A stretch of 64,000 nucleotides of DNA from Apium graveolens. Its lineage: Eukaryota; Streptophyta; Magnoliopsida; Apiales; Apiaceae. The position numbers and the translations under genes are program-made. The notes beneath the pieces are model-generated. The model saw only the letters and a list, made by a program, of their open reading frames with translations, did no database searches and was not told the DNA's origin. The stretch covers positions 119,371,797 through 119,435,796 of the forward strand of contig NC_133652.1 in the NCBI RefSeq assembly GCF_009905375.1. The letters are read 5' to 3'. Shown here in pieces: positions 35,316 through 49,046 of this stretch (its first letter is position 1; every line of letters begins with the position of its first letter).

Positions 35316-38300
35316 TCATTTAAAGTTTCTCTTGCTGTGGAATTTACTTTGGGTGCCATCCATCACACGTTTGTGCTTGTGGAATTCCTTTCCAATTTCA
35401 TCAGTATGCCTGGAACTTTTCTGTAGTCTTTCTACAGATTCTCTTTCCTTTCCATGTCTCTGATGGCCCACTATATCATCAAGTGTGTTGTCCAAGGGAG
35501 TTTGCTTTATGAGACTAGAGTTCCGTGTTCTATGATGTGTGTGCTTTTCCTTGTGACCATGGTGAAGATGATGGCGATGATCAGTGGAATGTTCTAAAGG
35601 TTTGTGTTTATGCTCACCATGAATACTTTTATGTTTTCGTTTCATGTCCACCTGATGATACGTTACATCATGGTTATAATGTTTTTTAAGATAGACTTGA
35701 GATAGGCGGGCATCTCCTCTATGCCGATGAACATCTTCAGCATACAAAAAATGATCTTCCCACCAGTCATAAAAAGGATCGAAAAGTCCCTTTTCATGTA
35801 GAAGCCAAACTAGCAGTAGTACTGCACATAATAATATATTTAAATGCTGTCAAGTCCTTGCTGTAGGTTTATATAATGAATAGGAAATCTGGAAATGTGA
35901 GGTTACCTGTAGGGAAAATTGCCAGAAATAGACCAAACATCAGTAACCAACTAATGCAGATGTATTGTATATGGCAGCTGAAGTCAAAAAAACCAAAGCA
36001 CTTTTGTCTGTTCAAAAGAACCATGGATAAATAATTAGGTGAAGATTAAATACAGAAAGTCTTATAATCATAGATAAATTATACATGTCAAGGGAAAGTT
36101 TCATATTCCTTATGTCATGGAGATAAAGGAGATTCATGATGAAATGATTATTAGTAGTTTAGAGGCAAAAAACCAGAGCAAGTATGTCTAACAAGCCTAC
36201 ACGCCTAATACTCATATAGCTTGACTTGCAATTGATATAATAATATTTTTTTTTGAGCTCATGTCCAGAGGAAGAGAACGGTAAAAAGTGCCATCTACTT
36301 TGTTAGTCACCGAGGCAGATATTTATCTGATTCCCAGCCAAGTAAAGCCTAAATAAGAACCTTGCCTCATGATAAATTTCAAGGATATACGATACTTCTT
36401 TCTAAAACGTCATATGACCTCAAAAGATAGAGTAGACGTAACAAATAATACTTTCATCATCATCATCATCATTAGAGAAAGGAAAGAAAAACGTATGTGA
36501 AATCTCAACAGTAGATTAATTTGACAACCGTTAATTGCATATTAGTATAAGCAGCTGAAGCTAACTACTCCTATATCCAGACATAAATGATAAATGAAAA
36601 AACTTTAAAACAAACTTGTAGGGTTACCTTCAAATGTCTGAAATTCAGAAAAATTTAACCTAAAGCACTTCAAGTTTATAAAAACATAACATGATAATAT
36701 GTCTTTAAACTGCTTTGGAAAAAATATATAATGACATCTTGTTACAGTGCAGTACATTAACAAGTTTGAAAAATTACTTGCAAATTACAAAGTTTTGATA
36801 GTTCAAATATTAAAATGATGGAAATGGCACTCATATTATTTTACTGATCACCAGCTATTACAAACCTAAAAATATACCTACCACCATGTTTTCAACCAAG
36901 GCAACGGAAAACTGGAAAGAAATCTTTAAAACTATACCTGCAAGATTTTCCTGTAACAAAATCTGTCATACCATCCCACAAACTTTTCCAGAAGATTTCA
37001 ATAGATTCAAAAAAGCCTTTTATGCCACTTTTTGGGGGTTGAAAAGCAATCTGAATTTAAAGGGAAAAAATCATGTTTTTTAGCAAGTGGCTTTAGAAAG
37101 TACCTTTGATGATAGACTATCACGTTTCATAGTCTAAAAGGAATTAAAGTTAGGGTCTTCTATTAAACCTGCGATCCATTATCAATATTTGTGCTTGTAG
37201 TAGTAAACTGGCACTCGGCTCTGTCAACTTCACTAAATTCAGAATCTTTTAGCATAGCTGCAACCAGAATAGATTGTATTAAAGATAGGTATTTGTTTAG
37301 ATACCACTGCAAAAGGATAGCAATAAAAAATCATCGACTAGAATTATACCTGTGCATACATATTTACTCGCTTGATCAGAAGTGGGGTATATCTTAAAAG
37401 ATCGAGTAAGTATTTCCTTTGGCTTCATTATATAAAATTGTTCCTTCAAAAATTTCACAATTCCGTTTGTGTTGAATCAGAATCATGAATTGCGCCTAAG
37501 TTTACAAACACATCAGGAAAAATATGAAACTAGGACTACCTCAATTTGGCTTACACCTGCAGAACAATCAAACTGCAAGGAAATTACTGAGCATGGTTAA
37601 ATCTTGAACATTTTTTGTAAATTACAAGTTATGGCAGCATAGCAGAACAACTTATAATTTTACACGTTGACGAAAAGACGCAAGCTTCCTCTGACACTGC
37701 ACAATGACAAGTATCATTAAGAAGAATGGAAATGATCAATTAACAGGTACTGGCATTCTATACTAAAGGGTAATATTTCTATAGTGTCTCCCAGTGATAA
37801 ACAAACCAAGTCATACCCACTTCTTAGCACAAAAAGCTCTTTCAAGGGAAACTTGGGAATCCATAGCCATTTAATCATTATTGCAGCCTTCTTCCTATAT
37901 GATTAAAGTTAAAATGCTAATACTGTTTTCAACAAGCCAAATTTCTCCACCATGAGGACCATTTAACTACTTAGGGGCTTAATCACTAGAAACTCGAACT
38001 TAAGGTTAGATAAATTCAAACACAAAACCAGCTAACAACATCGTTTCCATTAATAATTCGATCAGTCCAGTGCTCGAAAAATTTCATAGGAACAAATCAC
38101 ATAATTAGCATTATGACTTGACAACCACATAGAAATGAACTACGTATTAGTCAGTAGTATAGGAGCTGCCAATCTAGGTAAGTAGTGTACCGTCAAGCTG
38201 TATGATGCTTCAACTTCACCAATATTTTTAGTTGTAATAGTAGCAGCTCCAAACTGAGTTAATGCTTCAAAAGTTGGAACAGTGATATTTACAATTTTTC

Positions 38301-41300
38301 CAGGACTCCTATACAAATTTGAAAATGCAGCTTAGTTGTACATAGTACCATAAAATAAAGAACATTTAAGAAGGGCTGTGTTAAAAAAAAAAAAGAAGCA
38401 CGGCTACTAAGGCTTCCGATCAGATCGGAACCCATTAGAAATTATCAAGAACGAGACTTGAAGATGGAAAGTTCCTGGATTTGATTGTAAGCTATATGAG
38501 AGGAAGAAAAATAGAAATACAAAAATAGGAATGCAAGAAATAGCGAAGTAATTGAATTTTCCCTTATGGAGGATTTTGGTAGTTGCTTCAGCGATTTGTA
38601 AAAGATAGTAAGGAAAGAAAGTTCAAACTCGTTGTAATGATCAGAAGCCAAACTGGGATGTTACTAAAATTGGCATTTACAAATGCATCTGTGCTAAAAT
38701 AACTTCAAGTGAATAATATTTAGATAAGATCAGAGATAAGGGTTTTGAAAATTTAATAAATGAATGCCAATTCTTTAATCTACAATATTATAAGTAGATT
38801 TATTAAGTTAAGAATTGTAAAGAAAGTTTGTTTGGTTTTATCAATTTGAAAGATATTTCTCTGACCTTTGATACACATATTCTATGTCATCAGCTGTAAG
38901 TTCTATCAGTAGATTTGTATTAAGAACTTCTGTGATTCCAATGGAGAACGAACGACTTCCTGCATTCTGCAAAAGACTACTGTGATTGACTGAAATCCAG
39001 AGTGCTGGAAATTGTAAATATTACACACACACACAGACAAACACACATATTTTTTGAGTTTGGACAAGTGAAACATAACTGGATGCTGATTTATCCGTTC
39101 GAACCTTCCTTCCACGCAATAAAGTGGTACCTGCTTTCTACTAATTCGATTCTGGTCAGCCTGTTCCACAGTAATTCCCAGTCTTAGCTACAACCACCAT
39201 AAATTTAGTAACAGACTAGCAAGTAGCAACTAAAGACTAAAGTATAAAAATTCTATCATCACATGCTTAAGTTAAGAAATGGCTATTGTACTAAGCTGGA
39301 GATGATTTCTTGAAAAGCTCTGGTTTTAATATAAACAGGAACAGTTACAAATGTAATAAAGATACAAAGTTTCTTCATCACAAACAGTATTAATGAGAAA
39401 AGTTCGAAAGTTGTGTTTGATAACCAAAAAATAAACAGAAATCAATTTACTAACATCCCAGAAGTTCCACAGTTGGTTATGCAAGCAACTCCATAATGGT
39501 GAAGAGCAAAAACCTGGCTGCCCATTAAAAGCCTCATAGCTAACACCAATCTTGTTACATTCAAGTCCATCTAAAGTAAACCTGACTCGCTCTAGCAACA
39601 TCCACCTAGTAAAATTTGTCCCCAAACTATTTGGTTGACCTGGACCACCCTTTAACAGTATACAAATAAATTCAGTAACAAAATACCAATTAGCAGTTCT
39701 GCACTATAATTTCTAAATAAATAAATTCTACAATTCGAATGAATTAAATTATTCTTATAAATCAAACTAAAATAAAAATTATCCCGAATCTTTGATACTA
39801 TCATGAGATTCCTACATAGGATTGGCACAGCTCGTATCTATTAGAAAAAAATAACTGTCAATTATTATTTATTGGATAGGCCGTACTTAACATGGACTCA
39901 AGATCCATTGAGGTGTCCAGCATTGTTCTCTCCTATGTTAATAGATTGCACTAGTCACCAGATTGTGAACATAGGTACTGTCTTGCAATGAAAATGTTGT
40001 GCAAGATCATCATCATCATCAGTTTGAAATACTTTATCAGACTATAAAAAGCGAAAAGCATACCTGCCTTGGTATAACAAGATAGTATTCATCAAATGAT
40101 GGGATATTTGTGTATCCCACATAATCCCCAATAAGATTCGCCCGTAGGAATTTATCGTTTGAGATTACTGTTCTATTATTGGGACCCACAATCACTTCCT
40201 GCAAGGAAATTGTGCGATTCTCGTAATTAAACTTAAAACAGAAAGTTTAAGTGTCAAGATGATAATTTTCTAACCGGAAGAAGAAATATGCACTGAGGCG
40301 GATAACTAGACCGCTTGAAGAAGGTAAAAAGCTCATTATCAATGACACAACAGTTTTCCAGTTTGACTAAATAAGCCCAATGCTCTTATTTAATTGGAAT
40401 CATAAGCAAAGTAATGAAACTACTTCTTATTCATGATCATTTACCCTTCAATGTGTTATATTCGTTCTAGCCTGCAGAATCATAGTTACATTGATGAATA
40501 TTAAGGATTTGGGTTGATCTGTATCAATGTGACGGAATTTGCAGTTTCATATAATAAATCAGAGTATGGATGTTTAAGTCGAACTTTTAAGTGCTTATAT
40601 AGATTATCATAAGGGGACGTCCAGATGGTAAGAAATAACCTCATGTAATTCCGTATGCGGGCGCACCATTTTACATATGCAAGCCCGTAATACTATGTAT
40701 ATTCTGTATCACAACTTTCCGAATGTTTCTAATTCAATTCATTATTTATAAAGGTGAAAAGTAAATAATGAACTACATAGAGACTACAAAAACTACATCA
40801 ATGTTCAATACATAACATACTGATATTGTAGATCCTGTCTTCACTTCTATTCGAACACTAAATCCAAGTGACCTTTGTCCGATACCAAATACATGAAACC
40901 TACATTGCCAAAACAATTATTTATGCATCACTACTAGGGTAAAAAATTGTAAGAGGAATATGATGAATTACCAAGAATCTAAAAAACACCAATAAATGTA
41001 CAATGAGTAGAACTCCCAACATTTTAGATCATGACAGTTCTTATTGTTTTCGATCCACAGTTTTCTTACAGATTCAACATATATGATATGACTCCAGTTG
41101 TGCACACACACACTCACACACACACACACATATATATATAATGTTGCGTAGATTCGATGATCTTCTCTCCAAGAATCATTGACTTGTTTTAGCTATAATG
41201 GTATGGCAAAAATAAGTTAAACAGTTATTGAACTCTGGTAATGCACGGTATGTAAGACATCTACATCTTACAATTTTTCAATTTTAAAAACTTTTCCATT

Positions 41301-44300
41301 TACCAGCTACAGATTATATGCATCATTCTTCACATACATATTTATGTCTGCAGTATATAACTAAATAATCAGAGTGAAGAAGGGTCATACCAGTCACCTG
41401 GAAACCGAAGACAGTGTGCAGTATTGGCCTTCCCTTTCACCAACTTGTCAACTAGTTAAATGTGAAAATGATTAACTCCTAAGATGAGTAATTTGTAATT
41501 TCATCTACGTGTTATATGCTTACATCCAAACCTGATCGCAAGGTACTTACAGAAATTTCCACATGATGAAGGCACTCTACGCTCATTCCCACAAGGGCAA
41601 CAGGTAGGCTATGCAAAAGTGTTAACAAAATTATTTAGCAAAAAAAATATTGACAGATTACTCATCCAAAAAAAAGTGTTGAAAGATTCATTAAGCAATA
41701 TGAATTAGGTATTACAAAAATAGTTGACAATACAATCTGGTTACTGTGATCTCAGAAGTTAATTATTAATTTGCTTTCACCATCTTTATAGGGAGAATTT
41801 GATTATATTTGTGTTCCTTTAAAGGAATCTATACAATCTTAGTAGTTTGATGCAAACCTTTAAGAGATATATAGCGGGACATCAGATAGATATATTAGAA
41901 AATTTCTTATTAGCTTATTTGGTGCCATAGGACACATTCGTCTGTTGCTCCTCGGTGAGTTTCTCCCCTCAGTGGATCAAATAAAAATAATCTACTCCGT
42001 GGGGGAGTGTCAATAATATATAAAGTAAATTCTCCCAACACCTGAAAGTTTTGGGAGAGATAGTTATTTAACAAAGAATCAAACGAAAGAGTTCCATGGG
42101 ATTCTCAGCACTTATAGTAAAATTAAGTAAAAGATAATTAATTTAAAGTATAAGTAATATATAAATATCAGTTAACTTAGATGATAGATACAAAATACAA
42201 TTGACTGATATAGTTCATCAAGTAACAAAGCACACTTCTCCGAGCTTCTGGAAATTTTCAGAATCATGACTCAGTCTTACTCCCGAAAAGAACACATGCC
42301 CAAAATGGTGCACTGTGAATGGTAGATTATAATGAATATAATTAACATACAAAATGCGTAGAGCAATATTCTCATTGACCCGTTATAATGATAGGCTTAG
42401 GCTTGCAGATTTGATTGTAAAATAGCATATGACCTTATGACATGTGCACTCCAGTTAAGCATGGAGTAAAATGTGATTTGAATACTCTTGTATTCCTCTC
42501 TTTTGTTTTTATTTAGGATAGTTTCGGACATGGGAAAATGGATTTTTCCGTCAATCAACTTATTGTGTGTTTATAAACTTACCACTCAACTATAATTTTT
42601 TTTGTTTTACTCACTATTCTTAGGTTCGGTTTTTTTTAGCCACTAACATTAGGTTCGGATTTGATTATTAGCATTTTGTCAACTTTTTGTAGTAGTATTA
42701 TTAAAACATAGTGGTAACTAGTACAAAAAGTGTCATATGCGTCTTATAAAAAAGCTTATATGCGTCTGAGTTTTCCAGATGCATATGGAGGAGTCGTATA
42801 ATGTCTGGATTATATACGTCTGTTATAGGAAGTACGCATATTGTTTTAAACGTGTGGTCATAACAGACGTATATACATTGTAAATAGACACATAAAATCA
42901 AATCATATACGTCTGTTATTTTTTAGATGGGGTACTAAGCTCAAAACCAAAATTATTAGGAAGAGGCATCCCAATTTGTCAACAATGCTAATATAATCCT
43001 AATAGGAGCAACAAGTCAACAACTGTTTTAGCCTTTTAGCCTTTTAAAATTAGGAGGATTATTTAAATACTATACATATACAAGGCAGAAGATACTACTA
43101 AATTTTTTTGGAGATTTCTTTATTGAAGTAAGAGATTGGGGAAATAAGAAAATAAAAAAATCAATATAATCAAATTAGGAAACTGATCATAAAATACTAA
43201 AAATATTAAAAAGTTACATATTAATATTTTACCCACATGGACACTTTCAAAAACTCAATGAAATCACTAATCACAACTCCTTCATGCAACTCTTACCGAC
43301 CCAGAATCAAAACTATAAACCCATCCATTTTAGTAGAATCGTGAAACAAGTATATATATAAACACAAAAATAGAATAATGTTGCAGTAATGTGAATTTGG
43401 TATTAAATCAAACAACTCTCACAAGATATTTTTCTTATAAACATAGTTTTGTAACTTATTTTTAAGATTTTTTTTGTATATAAAAATTTAAACATTAATT
43501 TTTTTTCAGAAGAATAAAATTTAAAATAATTTATTAAACTACATCTTTCAGGAGTCTTAAAATGCGTGTCAAACTCTCATCACCCAAGGTAAACGTCTTG
43601 GGGGACATATGGAGTACTATATATAAAGATATAGACATATATCAAATTGTTAAAATATTATAGACTACCACTATATTTTAATAATGCTACAAAAAATTGA
43701 CATAATGCTAATAATATAATCTGAACCTAACGTTAGTGACTATAAAAAATATGAACCTAACATTAGTGAGTAAAAGAAAAAAAGTTATAGTTGAATGGTA
43801 AGTTTCTAAAGACACGATAAGTTGGCTGACGAAAAAATCTAAATTGTACTGTAATATATTTCTTCATACTCTAAGAAGCTGGGTATGTTTATGTTATCAG
43901 TTGTTTAAAGTTACAGAAATTACAATTGAGACGACTAGTATCCTACTCTAAAATTACCTGAGTGTGCTCAATAATATGACCTTGCTCATCTCGCAACCTG
44001 AGGAAGAAACACTCTCATGAAATCAAATGTTTAGGTATGGTGAAAGGTTGATGTACTGTGTATGAAATAAAACAAGATGAAGAGTGAGATCATAAAAAAA
44101 ATTTAATATGTTTGCCCAAAAAGAATTGATAAGAGAAAATTTGAGGGAAAAAATATATTAAAATTAACACACTTCTTCTACTTTTGACTTGCTTTTAAAG
44201 AAAATGCACAAGGTCATCAAATTAAAAAAAAACAAACAAACTAGACAATCAAAGTACAAAGTAACCCTCACAACTTTATAGATAAGACAAATACAACTAG

Positions 44301-45317
44301 AAGTCAACAGACTGACAAGATTTACACTCTGAATAAATTACATGCTTCCATTAAAAATAGTACATAATAAATTATAATACATTGCTTGCCTTTCACATTG
44401 TTTCACGACATCTGTACCAGCGTCGGGCTCACATTTGCGTGTCTTAACATAAAGCTCTTCAGGCTTGTAGGAAACATCCTTCCATAGAAAATACAAATCA
44501 GATGCTATTGTAACTTTATAAATAAGTAGGTAACAATTCAGGAAACGAGATATTCTGTGGATGATGTTACGCTCCCAAGCAAGTTAATGTATAGCCATAA
44601 CCAACAAGATCAATGTCAAAATCGCAAAAATATATCAGCTAATTGATCTCGACGAGTAAAAATAATCTTCACAAGTAAATACCTATACCAAAACAGTAGT
44701 GCACATACAATAGTAATAATGTCAAATCAAGCTGTTATAATCAGCAACAAAACTCAGTTCACCTAATTTACGCGTTGACAGTCTCACTAATTGAAATATC
44801 GAGAGAAAATTACCACTATGTATTTACAGGCAACGGTTTGGGAAAAAATACAAACACAAAATGATGCCCTAAATAGAAGGCAGTGAATATACATACTCTA
44901 ATGTAAGTCAATTCATAAGAGGCATAAGCAGCAGACTTGTTAACAGTAATAACAGGCGGAATTCGAAGAGTTCTCATATTGGTAGTGCTCGAATTCCCCT
45001 CCGCCTCCACCTCCACCAGTTCCGCTACAATTGAGGCTTCTCTACCACTCTAAACATCAAAAACATCAATAAAAATAAACACAAATAAATACAATACATA
45101 TAATTAGGGGAGAATTGGGGGAAGAAGAGGTTACTGATTCACTAGGAACAGCGAGATTGATGACGATCTTAGAAGTGCAGTTGAGATTGGAGGAGGAGTC
45201 TTGTTTTTGGCATTTTTGGAGCTTTGATTTGGAGAGGATTTGAACGCTTGAAGTGGATTGAATGAGGATGAGAGAGAATAGTGAGAAGATTAAAATGGAG
45301 ATGGTGTGTGATCTCAT
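35316..45317 (-). CDS. HAP2: HAP2/GCS1 gamete membrane fusogen (18 exons)
   Basis: HAP2 is the sperm-side class II-type fusion protein of eukaryotic gametes. Exons on the minus strand: 45317-45135, 45049-44897, 44478-44390, 43997-43958, 41608-41551, 41451-41391, 40899-40821, 40198-40064, 39649-39455, 39160-39080, 38966-38866, 38308-38191, 37572-37555, 37443-37350, 37257-37169, 37050-36938, 36007-35907, 35821-35316. They give 2214 nt, 737 residues, close to the Arabidopsis length of about 705. A signal peptide (about 1-24) precedes [10 protein letters not shown]. Exon 2 has [15 protein letters not shown]. Exon 9 carries the conserved HAP2-GCS1 block ([18 protein letters not shown], paired cysteines). 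One transmembrane helix (about 552-577) is followed by a His/Lys-rich cytoplasmic tail. Intron 3 is GC-AG. Exon 13 is an 18-nt microexon, and the exon 14 acceptor is uncertain. Confidence 0.95.
41107..41142. repeat. CA/TA microsatellite in HAP2 intron 6
   Basis: An interrupted (CA)n run passes into (TA)n. It lies between exons 6 and 7 of HAP2. A second, imperfect CA run lies at about 39022-39048 in intron 10. Confidence 0.8.
42540..43840. mobile_element. Long-TIR DNA transposon (non-autonomous) inside HAP2 intron 4
   Basis: The left arm (about 42540-42716) and right arm (about 43662-43840) are inverted repeats of roughly 175 bp, sharing blocks such as TTAGGTTCGGAT/TTAGGTTCAGAT and CAACTATAA. 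The interior has no coding capacity. Arms of this length suggest a Mutator-like non-autonomous element. The interior also has a subterminal-repeat-like stretch (ATATACGTCTGTTAT motifs, 42720-42930) and a Stowaway-like piece (about 43425-43620), so it may itself be nested. I could not define the target duplication. Confidence 0.6.
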
Positions 45318-45475
45318 TTTTGGAACTGTTTTTACTTTTTTGAATTGCAGTGTGGGAACATATTATTTTGAGTGATTGGGGCAGAGAGGTTTTGGCGGGG
45401 CGTAACTGCTCCTGTTTACAACACGACTCACGTCAGCTTCAAAACTTACTCAAAGGTTTTCCATTTTTCGATTTT
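45318..45475 (-). promoter_or_regulatory. HAP2 proximal promoter/5' leader with E2F-like site
   Basis: Only about 160 bp separate the HAP2 ATG from the LTR of element C. The segment holds TTTGGCGG (45391-45398, plus strand), which fits the E2F consensus TTTSSCGS, and a MYB-type TAACTG core (45403-45408). No clear TATA box is visible on the minus strand. Whether these sites act is inferred only from their match to consensus. Confidence 0.4.
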
Positions 45476-48400
45476 CAAATAATAGAATATTACGTGTTTT
45501 ATTATATTATTAAATGTGATTAGTTATAAAATATTAACTGTTATGTGTTGTATGTGTTCTGTATATTTCGGGATATTTTTCGGGTATTTTATTATAATTT
45601 AAATGTTCTTATAATAAAAGTTATACGGCCCAAAATTTGTTTTAGCCTGATATTTCATATAAAATAATTGGCTTTATTTTGCCTAGTATAGCCTATACAA
45701 TATTGATATTTTGAACATCCAGTTAAATTTAGAAATTTTCTTATTTCTCGAAAAATGACTTTTCCGGACCCATTCGGGTGCAAAAACCCCCACACACAAA
45801 TCATATTTTTATTTTTATAAAATCTTGGGACTTTCAAATATTCCATTTATTTGCATTTTTGAATTATTCACAATTTTTAAGAAATTTTGGTATATATTTT
45901 ATATTTATTGGATATAAAAAAATTTAAAAATTATTAGACAAAAATTATTTATTAAGGGCCAATTAATTTTATTAACAGTTATAATTAGGACCTTAATTTT
46001 AATTAGGGGTATTATTTTACTACTACAAATAGCCTAATTTTTATTAATCAATTATATAAAATTTTATAAAAATCAGTAAAAATCCCCAAATTCTTTGAAA
46101 TTAGGGTTCTTGAGGTCCAGGAATCAATATGTGATTTTGAGAGTTTCTGGAAGCCAAATCATATCATGTAAGTACTCAAATTGAAGGATTTGAGCTGTTC
46201 TATTTGATTATGTGATCAATTTAATGTTTTGATTCACGGATTTTTGATTCGTAATTTTAGGGTTCTTCACGGAATTAGAGTTTTTTTGATTTTAGGGTTA
46301 TTTGATGAATTTGATTGCTTAAATAGTTTCATATGGATATGTACAATTGATTTATGTTATGTATATCATCAAACGATAACTAATTATTGTAGTTTGAATT
46401 CTAGGGTCTATGTAAAATTTCAATTAATCGTTTTTTATTTTAGAAATATCTTAGATATGTATGGACATAGGGGTTTGATTGTAGATGCTTTAAGCTGTAT
46501 TTGAGCTATTGATTATAATTTTTAATGTACAAATTAGTAAGATCGATTTTGGCCGAAAATTTTGTTGATTTTGATCGGAGAATTAGTTCTAGGGGTTATG
46601 AGATTGAATTGATACTTGATTGTTGCTTAAAACGTGATTTACAGTCGAATCCATATAAAACTCGATCCAAACGGTGCCTGAATCGATGAGAATCAAAGCT
46701 CGTCGGAGTTGGAGAAGGCGTTGGCCGGAGTTCTCAGAGTTTTTGGCCGGAGAATGATCAGGGACGGTGATTGGAGGTCGTAAATTCGACATAGATGTTT
46801 CTGTGGTGATTGTGGATGAAAGCCCCTTGAAAATGAGATCGAAATTATCTGTTTTGGCCGGATTTCGATCACCGGAAACTGGGTAACGTCGCCGGAGTTT
46901 AGACCGGCCGACGACCCAGTTGTGTTCTTGAAGATCCGGATTCAAACCCGGTTTTCCCCTAAACTGATTTTCAAAAACTGTTTTTGAATTTTCTTTTTCT
47001 TTTTATTTTTATAAATTCAAAAAGTCAGTTTTATTTATTTAAATAAATTGATTATTTAATTTAATTAATTAATTTATTTATTTTATAAATAAATGTGAAA
47101 TATTTTCCAAAATTCGAATTGATTTATTTAATTATTTATTTAATTATTTAACATTTATTTATTAATTATTGAAATTAATTATTTTTTTGATATTTAATTA
47201 GTTTAATTTGAATAATTCATTTTAAATTCTTTTTAATTCCAAAAATTATGGAAAAATCATTTTTAATTCTGATTTTTCCTAAATAATTATTTAAAAATAT
47301 ATTCAAGGTTCAATTATTATGAATAATTAATTATTTTGAATAATAAATTGATTTATTCTTATATTTTGATTAATAATTTAACCGTTTATCCGTTTTAGAC
47401 GAAACAAAAGCCCTTAAACTCATAAAAATGATCTGTTTTCAATAAAAATAGTTTTAAATCTTAATTTCTTTCGAAAATGAGTCGGCTTATAATATTTATT
47501 TATTTATAGACACCATTAATTATAAATACGAGTCTAATAACTTCTAAAAATTAGTAAACGAGTCAGATATTGTTCGATAATACGAATAATGAGTGACTAT
47601 TTGACTTATGTGTTGTGTGATTTATATGGTTAATCGAGTCATAATTATTAGATAATTATTATACGAGTTTATATGGACGTACGGATAGATGATAAGGGCT
47701 ACGTCAACTCGGATTGATATTCGACTAAGGTATGTGTCAGCTAAATGAGTATCTTTTCTTGATATATACAAATCTAGCAAGGCAGCTCAAGTCGGTGTTA
47801 GAAAACTGTGAGATACTTGAGGTAGAACGCGTATCAGGCAAGTTTTTCCCCTATTCTAAATCCAGAATAGTGAATTGTTTTACTTTGTTCAAATTCCCAA
47901 CCCGATAAATATTGATAATTACCGTTCACAAACACTGATACACAATTATTGTTTCTCTGGTTATATTTTCACTTTGATTCCTGATTTCTTTTAATATGTT
48001 GAATATTTTATTCATATTCCAATAGATTATGCAATACTTATATACTGATGTATATCTCGATGATTGAGATGGCATCAAAGCATACCAATATTTCCGGATG
48101 CTTGTCCTTTGGACTAGATGGTTACGATTAGGGCTAGGAATGAACTGGACCCTTGAATGAATTATGAAGGCCATAAATGAGTCTTGGTATCTTGTTATGA
48201 CGTGGGTCTATGTGAATACCATAGATCCGTACTGTATCTGACTGATCAGCAGATTACAATATTGTGATTGTTGAGACCAGTCTAATTTATTGATAATCGC
48301 CGATAACGGCCTTCATTATCTCTTGCAGGGATATATCGTTACTTAAACAATCAGATTACCGGTTCATTTAACTTTCTTATAATACTGTGTATATATTATG

Positions 48401-48860
48401 GACTTGCTGAGCAATTATGGCTCACCATTTGTTGTTACTCACCTTGTTTTTCAGTTAAGGCAGAGAATGAAATCCATTCGTACCCGAGTGGTAAAGAAGC
48501 GAGTCAAAAAACGGGATCCTCTGGCACCAGGGGTGCTAATCCCGATAAAAGAAGAAAGCTTTGAACTTCCTGAACATGTGTAGTGTAGATAGATGTAGTA
48601 TGTAATTGAATAAATTGAATTTAGTTTAAAACATGTTTATATAGTTGGTTGGTAATAAAGAGAGTTCTATGAGACTTTGAATTTGGGTTTGTAATAAATG
48701 TAGTAGTTGTTCTTGTCTTCATACATTAACCTTAAAGATCCTGGATATTATTTGAAAGGGGTTAGATATAAATTCGTATAATGATTAAACAAGTTTATAT
48801 TATCTTAGTGATTGGCAAGTAACCCCCAGATCTAGACCCCGGAATTTGGAGGGCGCTACA
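45476..48860 (+). mobile_element. 5' LTR of element C
   Basis: About 3.4 kb, ending GGGCGCTACA. It aligns with the start of the 3' LTR from about 45478 (ATTACGTGTTTTATTATAT). The first 30-40 bp of the 3' LTR (beginning TGTAAAGACTGGG) have no match here, so the left edge is eroded and its position approximate. It has no genes; open frames such as 46589-46945 lie inside LTR sequence. Confidence 0.75.
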
Positions 48861-48863
48861 GTT

Positions 48864-48875
48864 TGGCATCAGAGC
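48864..48875 (+). other. Primer-binding site of element C
   Basis: TGGCATCAGAGC three bases after the LTR end is a one-base variant of TGGTATCAGAGC, the complement of the initiator tRNA-Met 3' end used by chromoviruses. Confidence 0.8.
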
Positions 48876-49046
48876 TGTAGGTTTTGGTCCCTGAAACAAG
48901 AACATTAGGATTAAGATAGGATAGGAAGATCACATAAGATATGAATAGGATTGTTAGGGTTTTGTAGCTTCTGAGATTACGGATTTGTAAATTTTAGGAA
49001 TGCTAAGTTGACCTGTTCTTTTCTTGTGTTTTGGTTATATTGTTAG

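Noticed and set aside
42701..42901. 66-codon minus-strand frame inside the intron transposon
   Set aside because: It is made of the inverted ATATACGTCTG repeats and has no protein resemblance.
46589..46945. Minus-strand frame of 118 codons, and similar frames at 54439-54953
   Set aside because: Both lie at the same place in the two LTRs of element C and differ in frame and stops, so they are LTR sequence and not genes.
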